Assembly (NCBI RefSeq): GCF_000940805.1
Contig: NZ_CP007142.1
Span: forward strand, 3,076,593-3,140,592
DNA length: 64,000 bases
Direction: 5' to 3'
DNA from: Gynuella sunshinyii YC6258
GTDB lineage: Bacteria; Pseudomonadota; Gammaproteobacteria; Pseudomonadales; Natronospirillaceae
Positions 17,546 to 32,500 of the stretch are shown in pieces. The notes under the pieces were generated by a model, which was not told the origin of the DNA, made no database searches, and worked only from the letters and a program-made list of their open reading frames with translations. Both the position numbers and the translations under genes were made by a program. Positions within the stretch are counted from its first letter, which is position 1. Each line of letters starts with the position of its first letter.

Positions 17546-20500
17546 CCGCAGGCGGTGACGCGTTTGCAGCCATCGGTCATGAACGTTACCACGAATTCTT
17601 CCAACGCCGCCCGGACCACTGTAACAACTCAGGCAGTCAACCCCGTCATTGACAGCAAGGTTGATGACATTGCCGTAGTCGGTATGTCCGGACGTTTTCC
17701 GGGCATCAGATCGCCTCAGGCATTCTGGACCATGCTCGCAGAAGGGCGCAGCTGTATTACCGAAGTACCCGCGGATCGTTGGGATGTCTCGGTCTACTAT
17801 GATCCGGATCGCACTAAAGAAAATAAAACCTACGGGAAGTGGGGTGGTTTTATTGAGGAAATTGATCGCTTTGACGCCGCATTCTTTGGTATTTCCGGTA
17901 AAGAAGCGCAACAGATGGATCCTCAGCAGCGTCTGTTTCTGGAAGAAAGCTGGCATGCGCTGGAAGATGCCGGTTATGCCGATCGTGGTACGGGTCAAAA
18001 AAAATGGAGCGTTTTTGTCGGCGCTGACAGCGGCGATTATCAATTGAATCTGCGTCAGTCCGGTGTGCCGATTGATGGCTCATCCTTTATGGGTAACGAT
18101 GCCTCCATTCTCGCTGCACGCATTGCCTATTTTATGAATCTTAAAGGCGCCGCGATTGCCATCGATACCGCCTCTTCGTCATCCCTGAGTGCTGTTCATA
18201 TGGGCTGTGCGAGTCTTCGTAGTGGTGAGTCTGATCTGGTGATTGCCGGTGGCGTGTCCATTCATACCACCGCGCAATTTCATATTCTGTGCAGTAAGGC
18301 CGGCATGCTCTCGGAAGACGGTGCCTGCAAAGTGTTTGATGATCGTGCCGATGGCTTTGTGCCCGGCGAAGCTGTTGGGGTTGTTATTCTCAAACGCTTG
18401 CAGAATGCCCGGCAGGATCGTGATCATATTTATGCGGTTATAAAAGGTTCTTCGATCAATCAGGATGGCAAAACCAACGGCATAACCGCGCCCAGTGGGC
18501 GTTCGCAAACTGACTTGATCCGTCAGACATGGGATCAGTACGGCATCGATCCGGCGGCCATCAGCTATATCGAATCTCATGGTACCGGAACCCGCCTGGG
18601 TGACCCGATAGAAGTCAAAGCGTTGACCGATGCGTTTCGCGTATCCACGGATAACGTCCGTTATTGCGCTCTGGGTGCGGTGAAAAGCAATATTGGTCAC
18701 TGTGTTCATGCGTCTGGCGTCAGTGCGCTACTGAAAGTCCTGTTGTCTTTGCAGCATGGCAAAATTGCGCCGAATCGGAACTTTGTCAGCCCTAACCAGC
18801 ACATCGATTTTGAACACAGCCCGTTTTATATCAATACCCGTCTACAGGATTGGAATGCACCGGAAGGAGAACTACGGCTGGCCGCACTGAGTTCATTCGG
18901 GTTCAGCGGAACCAATGTTCATATGGTGGTGCAGGAGTATGTCGATATAACGCCCCGGGTGGTTGCCAGAACCGTGGTGGATGACGGCCAGTACGTGTTT
19001 GTGTTGTCGGCCAAAAATGAATCTCAGTTACAAGCCTCCGCCCGTCAGTTGCAACAGTTTTTAAGTGCCAGAGCCCCGGTGGATGAATACGAACTCGTCA
19101 GTCTGGCTTACACCTTACAGGTCGGCCGGGAAGCGATGAGTCATCGTCTGGCTATATCGGCCGCCACGGCCGCAGAACTGATCTCGGGGCTGCAGCAGTA
19201 TCTGGCCGGAAAGACGGGGAACTCAATTTATACCGGTGTGGTACAGGCCGGATCAAATGCCACGGCTCTGAAACCGACACACAATTCCGAAGTGGTGGCA
19301 CAGGCCTGGGTTCTGGGGCAGACGGTAAGCTGGCGATCACTTTATGATGATCAGCCATATCGTTTTGCCGGATTGCCGACTTATCCGTTTGAGCGCGAAC
19401 GCTATTGGCTGCCGGCGCAAAAACACGTCGACACACTTGTCACAAAAGCGCTTACGGAAGCGGTCACAAACGAGATCGTTGCCGAACAAAGTGCCTCGAT
19501 GTCGGGTCGGCGAACATTGATGCCGTTGTCCACATTTGGGGCGCAGGGCAAAAGCGTGTCGTTGTTGCAAGCGCAATTGATCGAACCGGGTATCCTGCAA
19601 CTGACGGCAAAAGAAAGTGTCTTAACCGCACCAATGATGGCTGAGTTGCGGGCGCAGCTGCACAAGGCGCAGGCCAGTCCTGACGTTAAAGTCGTTATTC
19701 TGAGCGCAGGGCAACAACCTTTTTTCAGCGCCGATGTGCAAACCCCGGCTGCTATCCCGGCGGGATTCAGCGACCTGGTTATGGCGTGTGAATTGCCGGT
19801 CATTGCGGCAGTGGAAGGTGGCGCGAGAGGGGCAGGGTGGCTGCTGGCCTGTTTGTGCGATTTTATGATCGCCGCCCGTGAGCAACGTTATCAGTATTCC
19901 CCGCAGCCGCAGGAAAAACCTCTGTCACAACAGGAATGGCAGTTTTTTGCTGAACGTTTTGGCGAGTACCCGGCTGATCAGTTGCTGTTTACCGACGCCG
20001 GGTTGACAGGGCAGGCACTTCAGGAACTTGGATTGCAGATGCCTGTGGTGGAGCAGACCGATGTTCTGAACAGTGCGGTTACGTTGGCCCGTGATCTGGC
20101 CAAATCCACCCGTGCGGCACTCGTGGCACTCAAACAACATATGAGCAGACACCTGCGAGCCTGTGCTGATGCGCTGTTGCAATCACCCATCCCCTTCAGC
20201 AGATCTCCGGTCAGGGCTACTGACAGGCTGAGTACAAACACTGTGTCGGCGACTGAGTCCTGGCACCGTGTTGAAGCCGAACGGCAGGCAATGGGTTCCG
20301 GACGGAAAATTCCGCTGTCAACCGAAGTGGTGAGTGCCGAGGCCTATGACAACGGCGTGTTACAGGTTGTTTTACATGACCGTGATAGCCGCAACACATT
20401 TTCGGCTGCATTTATAGATGGTATCTGTGAAGTCTTTCGGCATATTCAACACAATCAGCAGTACAAGGTTGTCGTGCTCACCGGATACGATCATTACTTT

Positions 20501-23500
20501 GCCAGTGGTGGTACTCAGGAGACCCTGTTGGCGATTCAGCAGGGTGATGCCCGTTTTACCGATGACACGATTTTCAGTCTGGCACTGGAATGCGATGTTC
20601 CTGTCATCGCCGCCATGCAGGGGCATGGTATCGGACCTGGCTGGGTACTTGGTCTGTTTTGCGATGCCATGTTCTACAGCGAGGAAAGTGTCTATTTCAG
20701 TCCGTACATGCAATACGGGTTTACCCCTGGGGCCGGTGCGACACTGATTTTTCCAAGTCGTTTTGGCTATGACATGGCGCGGGAAATATTGTTTACCGCG
20801 AGATATTACAAAGGTCAGGATCTGGCGCGTCCGGGTCTCCTGCACACGGTACTGCCGCGCCATAACGTTCTGACTGCTGCACTGGTCACGGCAGCACGAT
20901 TGGCGCAAACGTCTGACCGCGATGGGCTGGTATCTGACAAAGCCGGGCGGGTTGCCGCTCTGCGCAGCCGGCTGGATGAAAATTACGCCCTTGAGCTGGC
21001 CATGCATGAAAAAACCTTTGTCGGCAATGACGAAGTGCGACAACGGGTATTGCAGCATTTCAATCAGGGTATTCCCACCAAGGTATCGGATGTGCCTGTT
21101 GCTGCACCGGTCATCGACCATCACGAGCAGCGACGGCAGGTTCACGAGGCGTTGAAGTCCATGCTGGCGGATGAGCTGCATTTGCAGGTATCGCGTATTG
21201 AAGACCATACCCCCTTTATTGATCTGGGGCTGGATTCGATTACCGGAGTAACCTTTATACGGCAGGTGAACAGCCGCTATGGCTTGTCGCTGACAGCTGC
21301 GAGTTTGTACAGTGCCGCCAATCTTACTGACTTCACCTCGCTGGTATTGGCGGAGCAACCACGGCAACCGGCGACGAATCCGCCTTTACCTCAAATGGAC
21401 ACCGATGCCGACGACATACTGGCATTCCTGCGCCGGACACTGGCTGATGAGCTGCATCTCAATCCTGAGCGTATGGATGACAATACCCCGTTTATTGATC
21501 TCGGGCTGGATTCCATCACCGGGGTCACCTGGATTCGAACCATCAATGCGCATTTCTCTACTGCGCTCGGTGCGGCCGAACTGTATACCCATCCGACTTT
21601 GCGGGCGTTTGCTGCGTTTCTGAGTCATGATCAGTCGGCCATAGTGGTTACCACAGTAGCCACCACACCCGCTCCAACGGCCATGGTCGATGATCATCAG
21701 ACGCTGACATTTTTAAAACACACCCTGGCCGAAGAACTGCATCTGAATCCGGATCGGATTGATGAAGACACCCCGTTTATTGATCTGGGACTGGATTCTA
21801 TTACCGGCGTAACCTTTATCCGACGCATCAATCAGCATTTTGCACAGAACTTCGGTGCCGCGGAACTTTACAGTCATCCAACTCTGCGTTTATTCAGTCG
21901 GTTTGTTGAGCAACAGAATGCCCACACAGAAGCCGCGCCCGTTCCTCCCGCTGCGGCCATGAACGTTACCCAGGATGTTGCCGCCACAGCAGTGGTCCGA
22001 TCTGAGCCGGTATCGCCACCGTCGGCACGAACCCCGGGCAAACCCGAAAGTACTGCCATTGCGGTGATCGGTATGGCCGGGCAGTTTCCTCAATCGCCTT
22101 CGTTGGAGCTGTTCTGGGAACATCTGGTGGCCGGTCACGACTGTATTTCCGAAGTACCGGCGTGGCGCTGGTCGCTGACGGAGTACTACCATCCGGATGC
22201 CTCTGTCCCCGGTAAAACTTATAGTCGCTGGATGGGCGCGCTGGATGACGCGGACAAATTTGATCCGCTGTTTTTCAATATTTCGCGCCGCGAAGCGCAA
22301 TTAATGGACCCGCAGCAGCGCTTGTTTCTGGAATCGTGCTGGGCAGCCATCGAAGATGCCGGGTACGCGCCATCGGCGCTGTCGGGCAGCAACTGTGGCG
22401 TGTATGTCGGAGCAGGTGCCGGTGATTATGCTCATGGACTGGCCATCGACGCGGTTAATGCACAGTCATTTGCCGGTAATGAACCGGCGATTCTGGCCGC
22501 CCGGATCTCTTATCTGCTCAATCTTCAGGGGCCGAGTCTGGCGCTGAACACTGCCTGTTCCTCATCACTGGTTGCCATCGTATCGGCCTGTGACAGTCTG
22601 GTTAGCGGTCAATGCGATCTGGCGCTGGCCGGAGGGGTTTCGGTACTGTCCGGTCCGCTCATGCATATCATGACCAGTAAGGCCAATATGCTGTCCAGAC
22701 ACGGGCGCTGCTTCACATTTGATGAGCGGGCCGATGGGTTTGTTCCGGCAGAGGGTGTTGGCACGTTGTTATTAAAACGGCTGGCGGATGCCGAAGCCGA
22801 TGGTGATGCGATACACGGTGTGATTCGTGGTTGGGGTACCAATCAGGATGGCAAAACCAACGGCATAACCGCGCCAAACAGAGATGCCCAGATCCGCCTG
22901 CAACAACAGGTGTACCAGCGTTTTGCCATTCATCCGGAAAGCATTCAGCTGGTTGAAACCCATGGCACGGCCACCCGCCTGGGTGATCCCATTGAGGTGG
23001 AAGGACTGCAACGGACCTTTCAGGCCCACACACAGAAACAGAGTTACTGCGCACTCGGCTCCGTCAAAAGTAATATCGGTCATACGCTGATGGCCGCCGG
23101 GGTTGCGAGTGTGCTTAAAACGCTGCTGGCACTGAAGCATCGTTGCATTCCGCCAGTGGCCCATTTTGAAACGCTTAACGAACATATCAATCTCGACCAC
23201 TCACCGTTTTACATCAACCGGGAAGCCAGAGAATGGCAGGTGAACGGCAATGTTCCGCGCCGCGCCGCCGTCAGTGCTTTTGGTTTCAGCGGCACCAATG
23301 CCCATGTGGTCATCGACGAGTACCGGTCAGCGGTGACACCCACCACCGGACGGCCAGGTGAGACAGACCGTTTGCTGAGTCAGGTCATTGTGCTGTCGGC
23401 GCGCACCGATGAGCAGTTGACGGCCATGGTGCAAAACCTCAGCAGTGCCTTGCAGAATGGCTCACTGGCAGAGGTGAAACTGGTGGACATCGCCGTGACC

Positions 23501-26500
23501 CTGCAAACCGGTCGCGATGCCATGGCCGAACGGCTGGCGCTGGTGGCGGACTCAAAAGAGACTTTACAGACCCGGCTGCAATCGTATCTGCAACAGCCGG
23601 AGACGACCGAAGGTGTGTACCGTGGTCATATCGGGCAGGAAGATGTCTGTCTGCCGATCCTCAATGAAGATCCGGAATTTCAACACACGTTGGTCCGTTG
23701 GGTGCAGCAACAGCGAATAGCCAAAGTCCTGCGGTTGTGGGTGAGCGGATTGTCCATCCACTGGGCATCGCTATATCAGCATATTGCTGGCCGACGGATT
23801 CATCTGCCGGTTTACCCGTTTGCAAGACAACGTTACTGGCTGGATGGGAAACTGGCGTCAAAGACGGTAGCACCGTCGCCGTTACCGAATTCTGAACCCA
23901 TTGCCTTGCTGGAACCGGTCTGGCGGGCGTCGCCGGTGCAGGACATTTCTGCGACCGACGAACCGTTGGTCAGACATGAGGTGTTTTTACTCGGTGATGC
24001 CTTGATGGGGCTGGCCGCACAAATGTCTGGCCCGGAATACTCCGTCCAGACTCTGGATGGCCGGATGTCAGCACCGGATCAGACGTTTGAAGCTGCCGCC
24101 GTGGCGTTATTTGAATATATCAATAACACCATGCGGGAGAGTTTACCCGGAACAGTACTCATCCAGGTGATCGTCAGTGATTCCCTGTTTACCGGACTGG
24201 GGGCGCTATTAACGTCAGCGGCGCAGGAATACAGCCGGTTACAGGCTCAGCTGATTCTGGTATCCGCTGCGGAAACGCCGGTGACTCTGAATCAAAAAAT
24301 CCGTCAGAACCGTAGCCGGCCGGATGATCAGTTCATTCGTTATGACCAGGGTGAACGTCAGGTTCGTGAACTCACCCAACGACCAATCGCGGATAAAGTC
24401 ATGCCCTGGCGGGCTGGCGGTGTCTATCTTATCAGCGGTGGCGCTGGCGGACTGGGTTTGACGTTTGCCCGTGAAATTGCCACTTACTGCAATCAGGCCA
24501 CGATCATTCTGGTCGGCCGTTCTGATTTGACCCCCGAACAACAGGCTGCCATCGAGCATGTTCGCGGACTGGGTGCACAGGTGGAATATCAGCAGCTGGA
24601 TATCAGCCAGTACCCGGCAGTGGTCGCCTTGATTGAGCACATTACCCGCAGTTATGGTCATTTGAACGGTATCATTCATGCCGCAGGTGTCGTGCGCGTC
24701 AATGCCATCAGCCGCAAGTCCGGCAGTGAATTTAAAACCGTTCTGGCGACTAAAGTGTCCGGTACGGTCAACCTGGATCAGGCCACCCAGGCGCTGGATC
24801 TGGATTTTATGGTGCTGTTTTCCTCTGTGGCCTCGGTCTATGGCGATGTTGGACTGGCGGATTATGCCTGTGCCAATGCCTTTATGAATGACTATGCCCG
24901 CTATCGTAGTCAGCTGCAGCGGATGGGTCAGCGCCACGGCCAGACCCTGGCGATAGTCTGGCCGCTCTGGCGTAACGGTGGTATGCAGGTCACTGATGCC
25001 ATGGCCCGCTGGCTGGCACAGAATTCCGTCCACTCCCGGGCACCATTGACTGACCAGCAGGGGATCGAAGGATTTTATCGGGCGCTGGCGTGTGCTGCGC
25101 CGGAAGTGATTATTCACTCCGGTGAACGAATTGATGCCGGTCCCCGGCCGTCGAAGGCCCATACACCACAACCATCCATCAATCGGACAGCATCATTACA
25201 GCAGTCGCTGACACAAGTGGTCATGCAACTGATGGCGTTGCAGCCGGAGGACATCACCGACACCGCGACCTTCAGTCAGATGGGCTTTGATTCCATCACG
25301 TTGACGGAACTGTCGGTGCAGTTGAATCAACGGTTCGGGCTGACTCTGACCCCTGCAGTGTTCTTTGAATACAGCACCATTGCCAGTGTCTCCCAGTATC
25401 TGCTGAAGCAGCACCCGTCGGTGTTTGCTGAGATAGCAACGGAAAACGGTACTCATGAGACACCGCACGACCACACGCTCGTGACCGCACAGACCCCGGC
25501 TGATCAGCGGACATATACAACCCAGCCGGTCACATCCGTGGCCATCATTGGCATCAGTGGCGAGTTTCCCGAAGCCGACAACATTGCTGCCTGGTGGCAC
25601 AACCTTGAGGCGGAAAAAGACTGCATCAGTGAAGCGCCGTTGCATCGATGGGACTGGCGTTCGGGTGAACATGACGACAGCATCAAATGGGGCGGATTCC
25701 TGGATGGCATCGATGCGTTTGATCCGCTGTTCTTTGATATTTCCCCGGCCGAAGCCGAAGTCATGGATCCTCAGCAACGGCTGCTCATGACCCATGCCTG
25801 GCTGGCGATAGAGGATGCCGGTTATGCGCCATCCAGTCTGGCAGGCAGTCAGACAGGGGTGTTCGTCGGTACCTGTAACAGTGGTTACAACGCCCTGGCC
25901 GCTCAACAGGGCAGAGCGGTCGAGGGGTATACCGCCGTGGCCAGCTCACCCAGTATGGGGCCCAACCGGTTGAGCTACCTGCTGGATCTGCACGGTCCCA
26001 GTGAGCCCATTGATACCGCCTGTTCTTCATCTCTGGTCGCCATTCACCGGGCTGCCAATGCCATTCGTGAAGGTCGTTGTACGCTGGCAGTCAGTGGTGG
26101 TGTCAACACTCTGATCAGTGCAGATATTCAGGTCAGCCTGAGTAAGGCAGGAGCGCTGAGTCCCGATGGTCGTTGTAAAACCTTTTCCCGGCACGCCAAT
26201 GGTTATGTCCGGTCTGAAGGCGTTGCCATCGTGGTGATGAAAGCATTGGCAGACGCCGAACGTGACGGTGACCCCATCTATGGTGTCATTCTTGCCAGCG
26301 GTGAAAACCACGGCGGCCGGGCCAATTCACTGACCGCGCCGAATACCCGGGCACAGGCTGATCTGCTGCTGGATGTCTATCGTCGGGGCAATATCGATCC
26401 CCGCCATATCAGTTATGTCGAAGCTCATGGCACCGGAACCGCACTGGGTGATCCGGTCGAGGTGAATGCCCTGAAGACCGCCTTTGCGGAACGTTGTGCA

Positions 26501-29500
26501 GAACTCGATGGCATGAACGCCGCTATGCAGACACCTTACTGCGGGCTGGGTTCGGTTAAATCCAATATCGGCCACCTGGAACTGGCCTCCGGAGCGGCCG
26601 GTGTCATTAAAGTCCTGTTGCAATTCAAGCATCAGCGCTTGCTGAAGAGTCTGCACAGTGAAGAACAGAACCCCTACATCGAACTGAGCGACAGCCCGTT
26701 TTTTGTGGTCCGGCAGACCCAACACTGGCCGAATGTCACCGATGGGCAGGGAAATGTGCTGCCGCGCCGCGCAGCGGTCAGTTCGTTTGGATTCGGAGGG
26801 GTGAATGCTCACTTAGTATTGGAAGAATATGTTGCGCATGCGCAGTCCGATACTCGGAATGCTGGCAATGTGCCGGTGCTGGTGCCGTTATCTGCCATGA
26901 ATCGTGAACGCCTGCTGGCATCCGTCAGGTGTTTGAAAGACTGGCTGACTGACCGAACCGATATTGCCTTGTGTGATCTGGCGTATACCTTACAAACGGG
27001 TCGCAATGGCATGAAGGATCGTCTTGGCATCGTCGTGAACTCCATCGACGAGTTGCTGAAAACACTGGATTGTGTGTTGGAAGATCGCATGCCGGTTGCC
27101 GGACATTACCGATTCAGTGGCCAGACGGCGAGCGATCAGGACATGTCCGGGGCAATCACCCAGGCCCGCCATGGAAACTATGAGCCCTTGCTGAATTGGT
27201 GGCTGGCCGGACAGACCGTCGACTGGTCGCAACTGTATGAGGACAACCGGCCCCGTCGCCTCAACCTGCCAGGTTATCCGTTTGCCCGGCAGCGTTTCTG
27301 GGCCCTGAACAAGGCGCAAATTCCAGGTGCGGCACATCGTGTTGATCCGGTTTCGGCCGACCAGGACAACGACGCTGACCTGCTGGCACTGACCCCGGTC
27401 TGGCAAGCCGTACCGTCAGCGACGGCTGGTGCTGATACCGATCAGCACGTTACGGTGATTGCACCCGACTGGGTAACATATATGGTTGCTGACACTGTCA
27501 CGGTCAGTGACTGGGTGGATGTGGCCGCCATCCTTGAGCCCGATACCTTGCAGACCGTGCTATGGGATTGTCAGCCGATTCAGCATCTGCTGATCCATCT
27601 TCCGCAGATATCCGACGGACAGCCTTCGCATGCCACTGTCTGTCAGTTGTTCAATATCGTTAAAGCCATGCTGGCTCTGGGATATGGTGACCAGCCGCTA
27701 CGGTGGAGCATTGTGACCACTCAGGCGCAACCAGTGTGCCACGGTGACATTGTTTATCCGGATCAGGCCGCGTTGCATGGTCTGGCCGGTGTGCTCGCCA
27801 AAGAATATCCCCGCTGGCAGGTTCAGGTTGCTGATTTGGCCGATGATTGTTACTGGCCGGTTGCAGAATTACTGGCGGTTCGTGGCGAGTCCGGCCGGGC
27901 CTGGGGATATCGGGACCGGCAATGGTATCAGCAGGTACTGACGCCGGTGCCGGAAGTGGCATCATCGTCCGGTTATCGCCAGGGTGGCATCTATGTGGTG
28001 ATCGGTGGCAGCGGTGGTATTGGTGAACAATGGACCCGCTGGATGCAGCAGCACTGGCAGGCGCAGGTGGTCTGGATCGGCCGCCGCCCCCTCGATCAGG
28101 CATTGCAGGCGCGATTACAGGCGCTGGCCGAATTCGGGCCGACACCGGTCTACCTGCAAGGGGATGCAACTTCCGCTGAAGTACTGATGACCCTGTTAAA
28201 TACAGTGTACCAGCGCTTTGGAGCCGTTCACGGCATCATCCACTCGGCGGTCGACCAGTTTGACCGCTCACTGGCTGAAATGAGTACGGAACAGTTCCGT
28301 ACGGTACTGCGTACCAAGGTGGATATTCTGCTGAATATCGACGCTGCGCTGGCTGAGTTTGAACAATCCGGGCGGCTGGATACGCTGGATTTCGTGCTGA
28401 TCTTTTCCTCTATGGCCAGCTTTGAAAAAGGTGGCGGATTTGCCGGTTATGCGGCTGGATGTCTGTTTGCCGATGCCTGTGCCCAAACCCTGGAAGCCCG
28501 ATATCAGCGACCGGTAAAAGCGGTGAACTGGGGTTACTGGAAGGTCGGATCGGGGTTGCGGGTGTCGTCTGAGTATCAGACGCAGCAGCAGCGTAAAGGC
28601 ATCGCACCGATTCAGCCTGACACCGCCCTGGCCAGACTGCCGCAGCTGCTTGGCAGCTCATTGTCGCAACTGGCGCTGGTGCAGGTTGCCAGTGCCCAGG
28701 CACAGAATTATCTGGAATTACCGGTGGTGACGGTGGCTGACAGCAACACCGGGCAGGCGCAGCCGGGAGCCGATGATTATCAACTGGCAGCCATACAGCC
28801 TGAGGAACACCATTATCATCAACAGCAAAATACCCTGATCGCCAATATTCTGTTTCGGCTGCTGACGGATCACGGCTATCTGCTAACCGATCGGTTGCAT
28901 CCTGCACATTTTCCAGGCGTGAGCAGACAATATCTGCCCTGGATGCAGGCAACTCTGACATTTTTGACCGCTCAGGGTTTGTTGCAGCAAACCGCCACGG
29001 GCCTGCAGGTTGCCGCAGCGGCGACGGCCGTTGCCGATATCGAGACACTCTGGTCGCAGTGGCAGCAGGCACAGGCCGGATTTGCGGCGGACAAGCAACC
29101 CTATGGTGCTCTGATTGCGGATTGCCTCAAGGCACTGCCGGATATTTTGTCCGGCCAGATACGCGCCACCGATGTCATGTTTCCCGATGGTTCCATGGAG
29201 CGGGTGAAAACCCTCTATCAGGGGAATCGGGTGGCGGATCTGTTCAATCGCATTCTGGCCGACACCCTGTATCAGGCGATCAGCAGCCGTCTGGCCGCCG
29301 ATCCAGATGCCACCTTCCGCATTCTCGAAGTGGGTGCCGGTACCGGTGGTACCACGGCTATGGTCCTGAAGGTTTTGAAGCCGCTTCATGGGGCCATTGC
29401 AGAATATCTCTACACCGATCTGTCGCGGTCATTTCTGCTCCATGCGCAAAGCCATTATCAGCCCGAACATCCATTTCTACGGACCGCATTATTCGATGCC

Positions 29501-32500
29501 GGGCAGGCGCTGGCAGACCAGCAGATTCCCGCTCAGCATTTTGATTTTGTCATTGCCGCCAACGTGCTGCACGCCACCGCGAACATTCATCAGACCCTGC
29601 TGAATGTCAAAGCCACGTTGCGCAATGACGGCCAACTGCTGTTGAACGAACTCAGCAACCGGACCTTGTGGGGACACGTCACCTTTGGGTTATTGGAGGG
29701 CTGGTGGTGCGCTGAGGATACCAGCGTGCGGATACCCGGTTCGCCGGCGTTGACTCCGGAAGGCTGGGCGACAGCGCTGGACAAAGCCGGCTTCGGCGGA
29801 GTGCAGTTTCCCCAGCATCAGGCGCATACCCTGGGGCAACAGATCGTAGTGGCGGTCCGGCAGCCGCTCGTTCAGTCGCTGCCGGTCAGCCCGGTTGCAG
29901 ATCTGCAACCGGCAACCGTCGGTTACCTCAAGCAGCTGCTGTCAAAGGTGTTGAAAATGCCGGTTTCCGAGCTGGATGCAGAAGAGCCTATGCAGAGTTA
30001 TGGCATCGACTCGATCCTGATCAACCAGATTAACGCCAGACTGCGGGAACAATTCGGAGACATCCGCAGTACCTTGTTATTTGAGAAGAAGACCATCGCC
30101 GAGCTGGCGGATTACTTTGTGACCCATGAAGCGCAACAACTGCGCAAGGTATTGGGGCATCACACCGACAAACCGGCAGCATTGCGCATAACGGCAACCG
30201 ATGACGCATCTCTGTCCGCGCCTGCGCCTGCGCCTGCACCCACACCTGCGCCTGCACCCGCGCCCGGCCTGGCAGAACCCATTGCCGTGATCGGTATCAG
30301 CGGACGCTATGCCGATGCTGAAGATCTGTCGCAGTTCTGGGATAACCTGCAGCAAGGCAAAAACTGTGTGACGGACATTCCTGCCAGACGCTGGTCATGG
30401 CAGGATGTTTATCAGCCGGATCCGCAGCTGGCGGTGGAGCAGGGTAAAAGCTATTGCCGGTCCGGCAGCTTTGTGGGTGGCTTCGACGAGTTTGATCCGC
30501 TGTTTTTCAACCTGTCTCCTCATGACGCGTTGGCCATGGATCCGCAGGAACGGTTGTTTCTGCAAACCGCCTGGGCGGTGCTGGAAGATGCTGCCCATAC
30601 CCGCGCAATGCTGGCTGAACATTATGCCGGTCAGGTCGGGGTGTTTGTCGGTGTTACCCGTACCGGCTTTGACCTCTACGGTCCCGAACTGCGTCGCCAG
30701 GGGGTGCCGTTTTACCCGCGCACCTCGTTCAGTTCCATGGCCAACCGGCTTTCCTATTTTCTGAACATTCATGGCCCCAGTCTGCCCATAGACACCATGT
30801 GTTCCTCCTCCCTGACCGCGGTGCACGAAGCCTGTGAACACCTGCGCCATGGCAGTTGCCGGCTCGCCATCGCCGGGGGTGTGAATCTGTTTCTGCATCC
30901 ATCGGCTTATGTGGAACTCAGTGCCAGTGGCATGTTATCCCGTGACGGCAGCTGTAAGAGTTTTGCCGCCGGAGCCAATGGTTTTGTACCAGGGGAAGGC
31001 GTTGGCGCGGTGCTGTTAAAACCCTTGTCAGCGGCACAGGCCGATGGCGATAACATCCGGGCGCTGATTCGCAGTACGCATGTGAACCATGATGGCAAAA
31101 CCAATGGTTACACCGTACCCAATCCCAACGCCCAGACCAGTCTGATTCGCGCGGCGCTGGATAAAGCCGGCCTCAAGGCCAGTGATATCAGTTATATCGA
31201 AGCCCATGGTACCGGCACCGAACTGGGTGATCCTATTGAGGTCACCGGCCTGACTCTGGCGTTTTCACAGGACACTTGTGACACCGGTTTCTGTGCCCTG
31301 GGATCGGTGAAATCCAATATCGGTCACCTCGAAGCTGCGGCCGGCATTGCCGGTCTGAGTAAAGTCATCCTGCAGCTTCAGCACGGCAAATTAGTGCCCA
31401 GCCTGCATGCCAGCACGCTGAACCCGAATATTTCCCTGAGCAAGACACCTTTTTATCTGCAACAGTCGTTGTCGGACTGGCATCCCGGGGCCTCGGGTAC
31501 CCGCATGGCCGGAGTCTCGTCCTTTGGTGCCGGGGGTGCTAATGCCCATGTCATTGTGGAGGAATATATTCCGTCAGAGAGCGAGTCACGGGATATCCGT
31601 CAACCGGCCATATTGTTGTTGTCGGCCAGAACCGAAACCGCTTTGAGGGCAAGAGCAGAGGCACTGCTGAGTCACCTGACTTCGCAACCGGTCGAGCTGC
31701 ATGATCTGGCCTGGACACTGCAAAGTGGACGCGAGGCGATGGAACAACGACTGGCCTTTGTGGCCGACTCCGTGGCTGATGTCATCGCCCGTTTAACCGC
31801 CTGGCTGAAAGGTGATGAGACCCATGTGCTGCGGGGACGGGTCAGTGCCAATAAAGAAACCGTGCGCGCCATGCAGAACGACAGTGCTCTGCAAACCCTG
31901 TGGCAGGATCGTCATGACCGCCCGGCGCTGGAGACAGTGCTGGGTTATTGGATTCAGGGGGCCGAACCGGACTGGTCGCAGTTATATCAACAGCGACTGC
32001 CCGCTCGTCTGGCATTGCCGACGTATCCGTTTGCCGCCGAATCCTACTGGCTGGATCATCCCATGCTGACACCGGCCGGATCCGAAACAACCCGTCTGCG
32101 GCATTCCTTACTGCAGGAAAACATCTCTGATTTCAGCGAGCAGCGATACCGTTCCGAGCTGTCGATGGAGACTTTGCAGGCCATGGGTCTGGACGCTGTG
32201 GATACTCAGGCGGTACCGGCCCTGCTGCATGTGCAAATAGCCATTCTGGCGGCTCGTCATGCCATGGCGGATGCTGGATCGTATCCGTTAACGGTACGGC
32301 AACTGGCCTGGTCCGATCCGGTATCGCTGCAACAGCCCGTTTCCCTGCACACTGGCATGGTGCTGAAAGGCAAGGGGATAGCGTTTGAAACGTATGGCGT
32401 GACCGGCGAGACCGGCTCGCGCACGGTGTATTGCCAGGGCGAAATCGAAACCCATACCGGGCTGAATGCGACACCGGTGGATATCGAAGGCTTGCGCACC

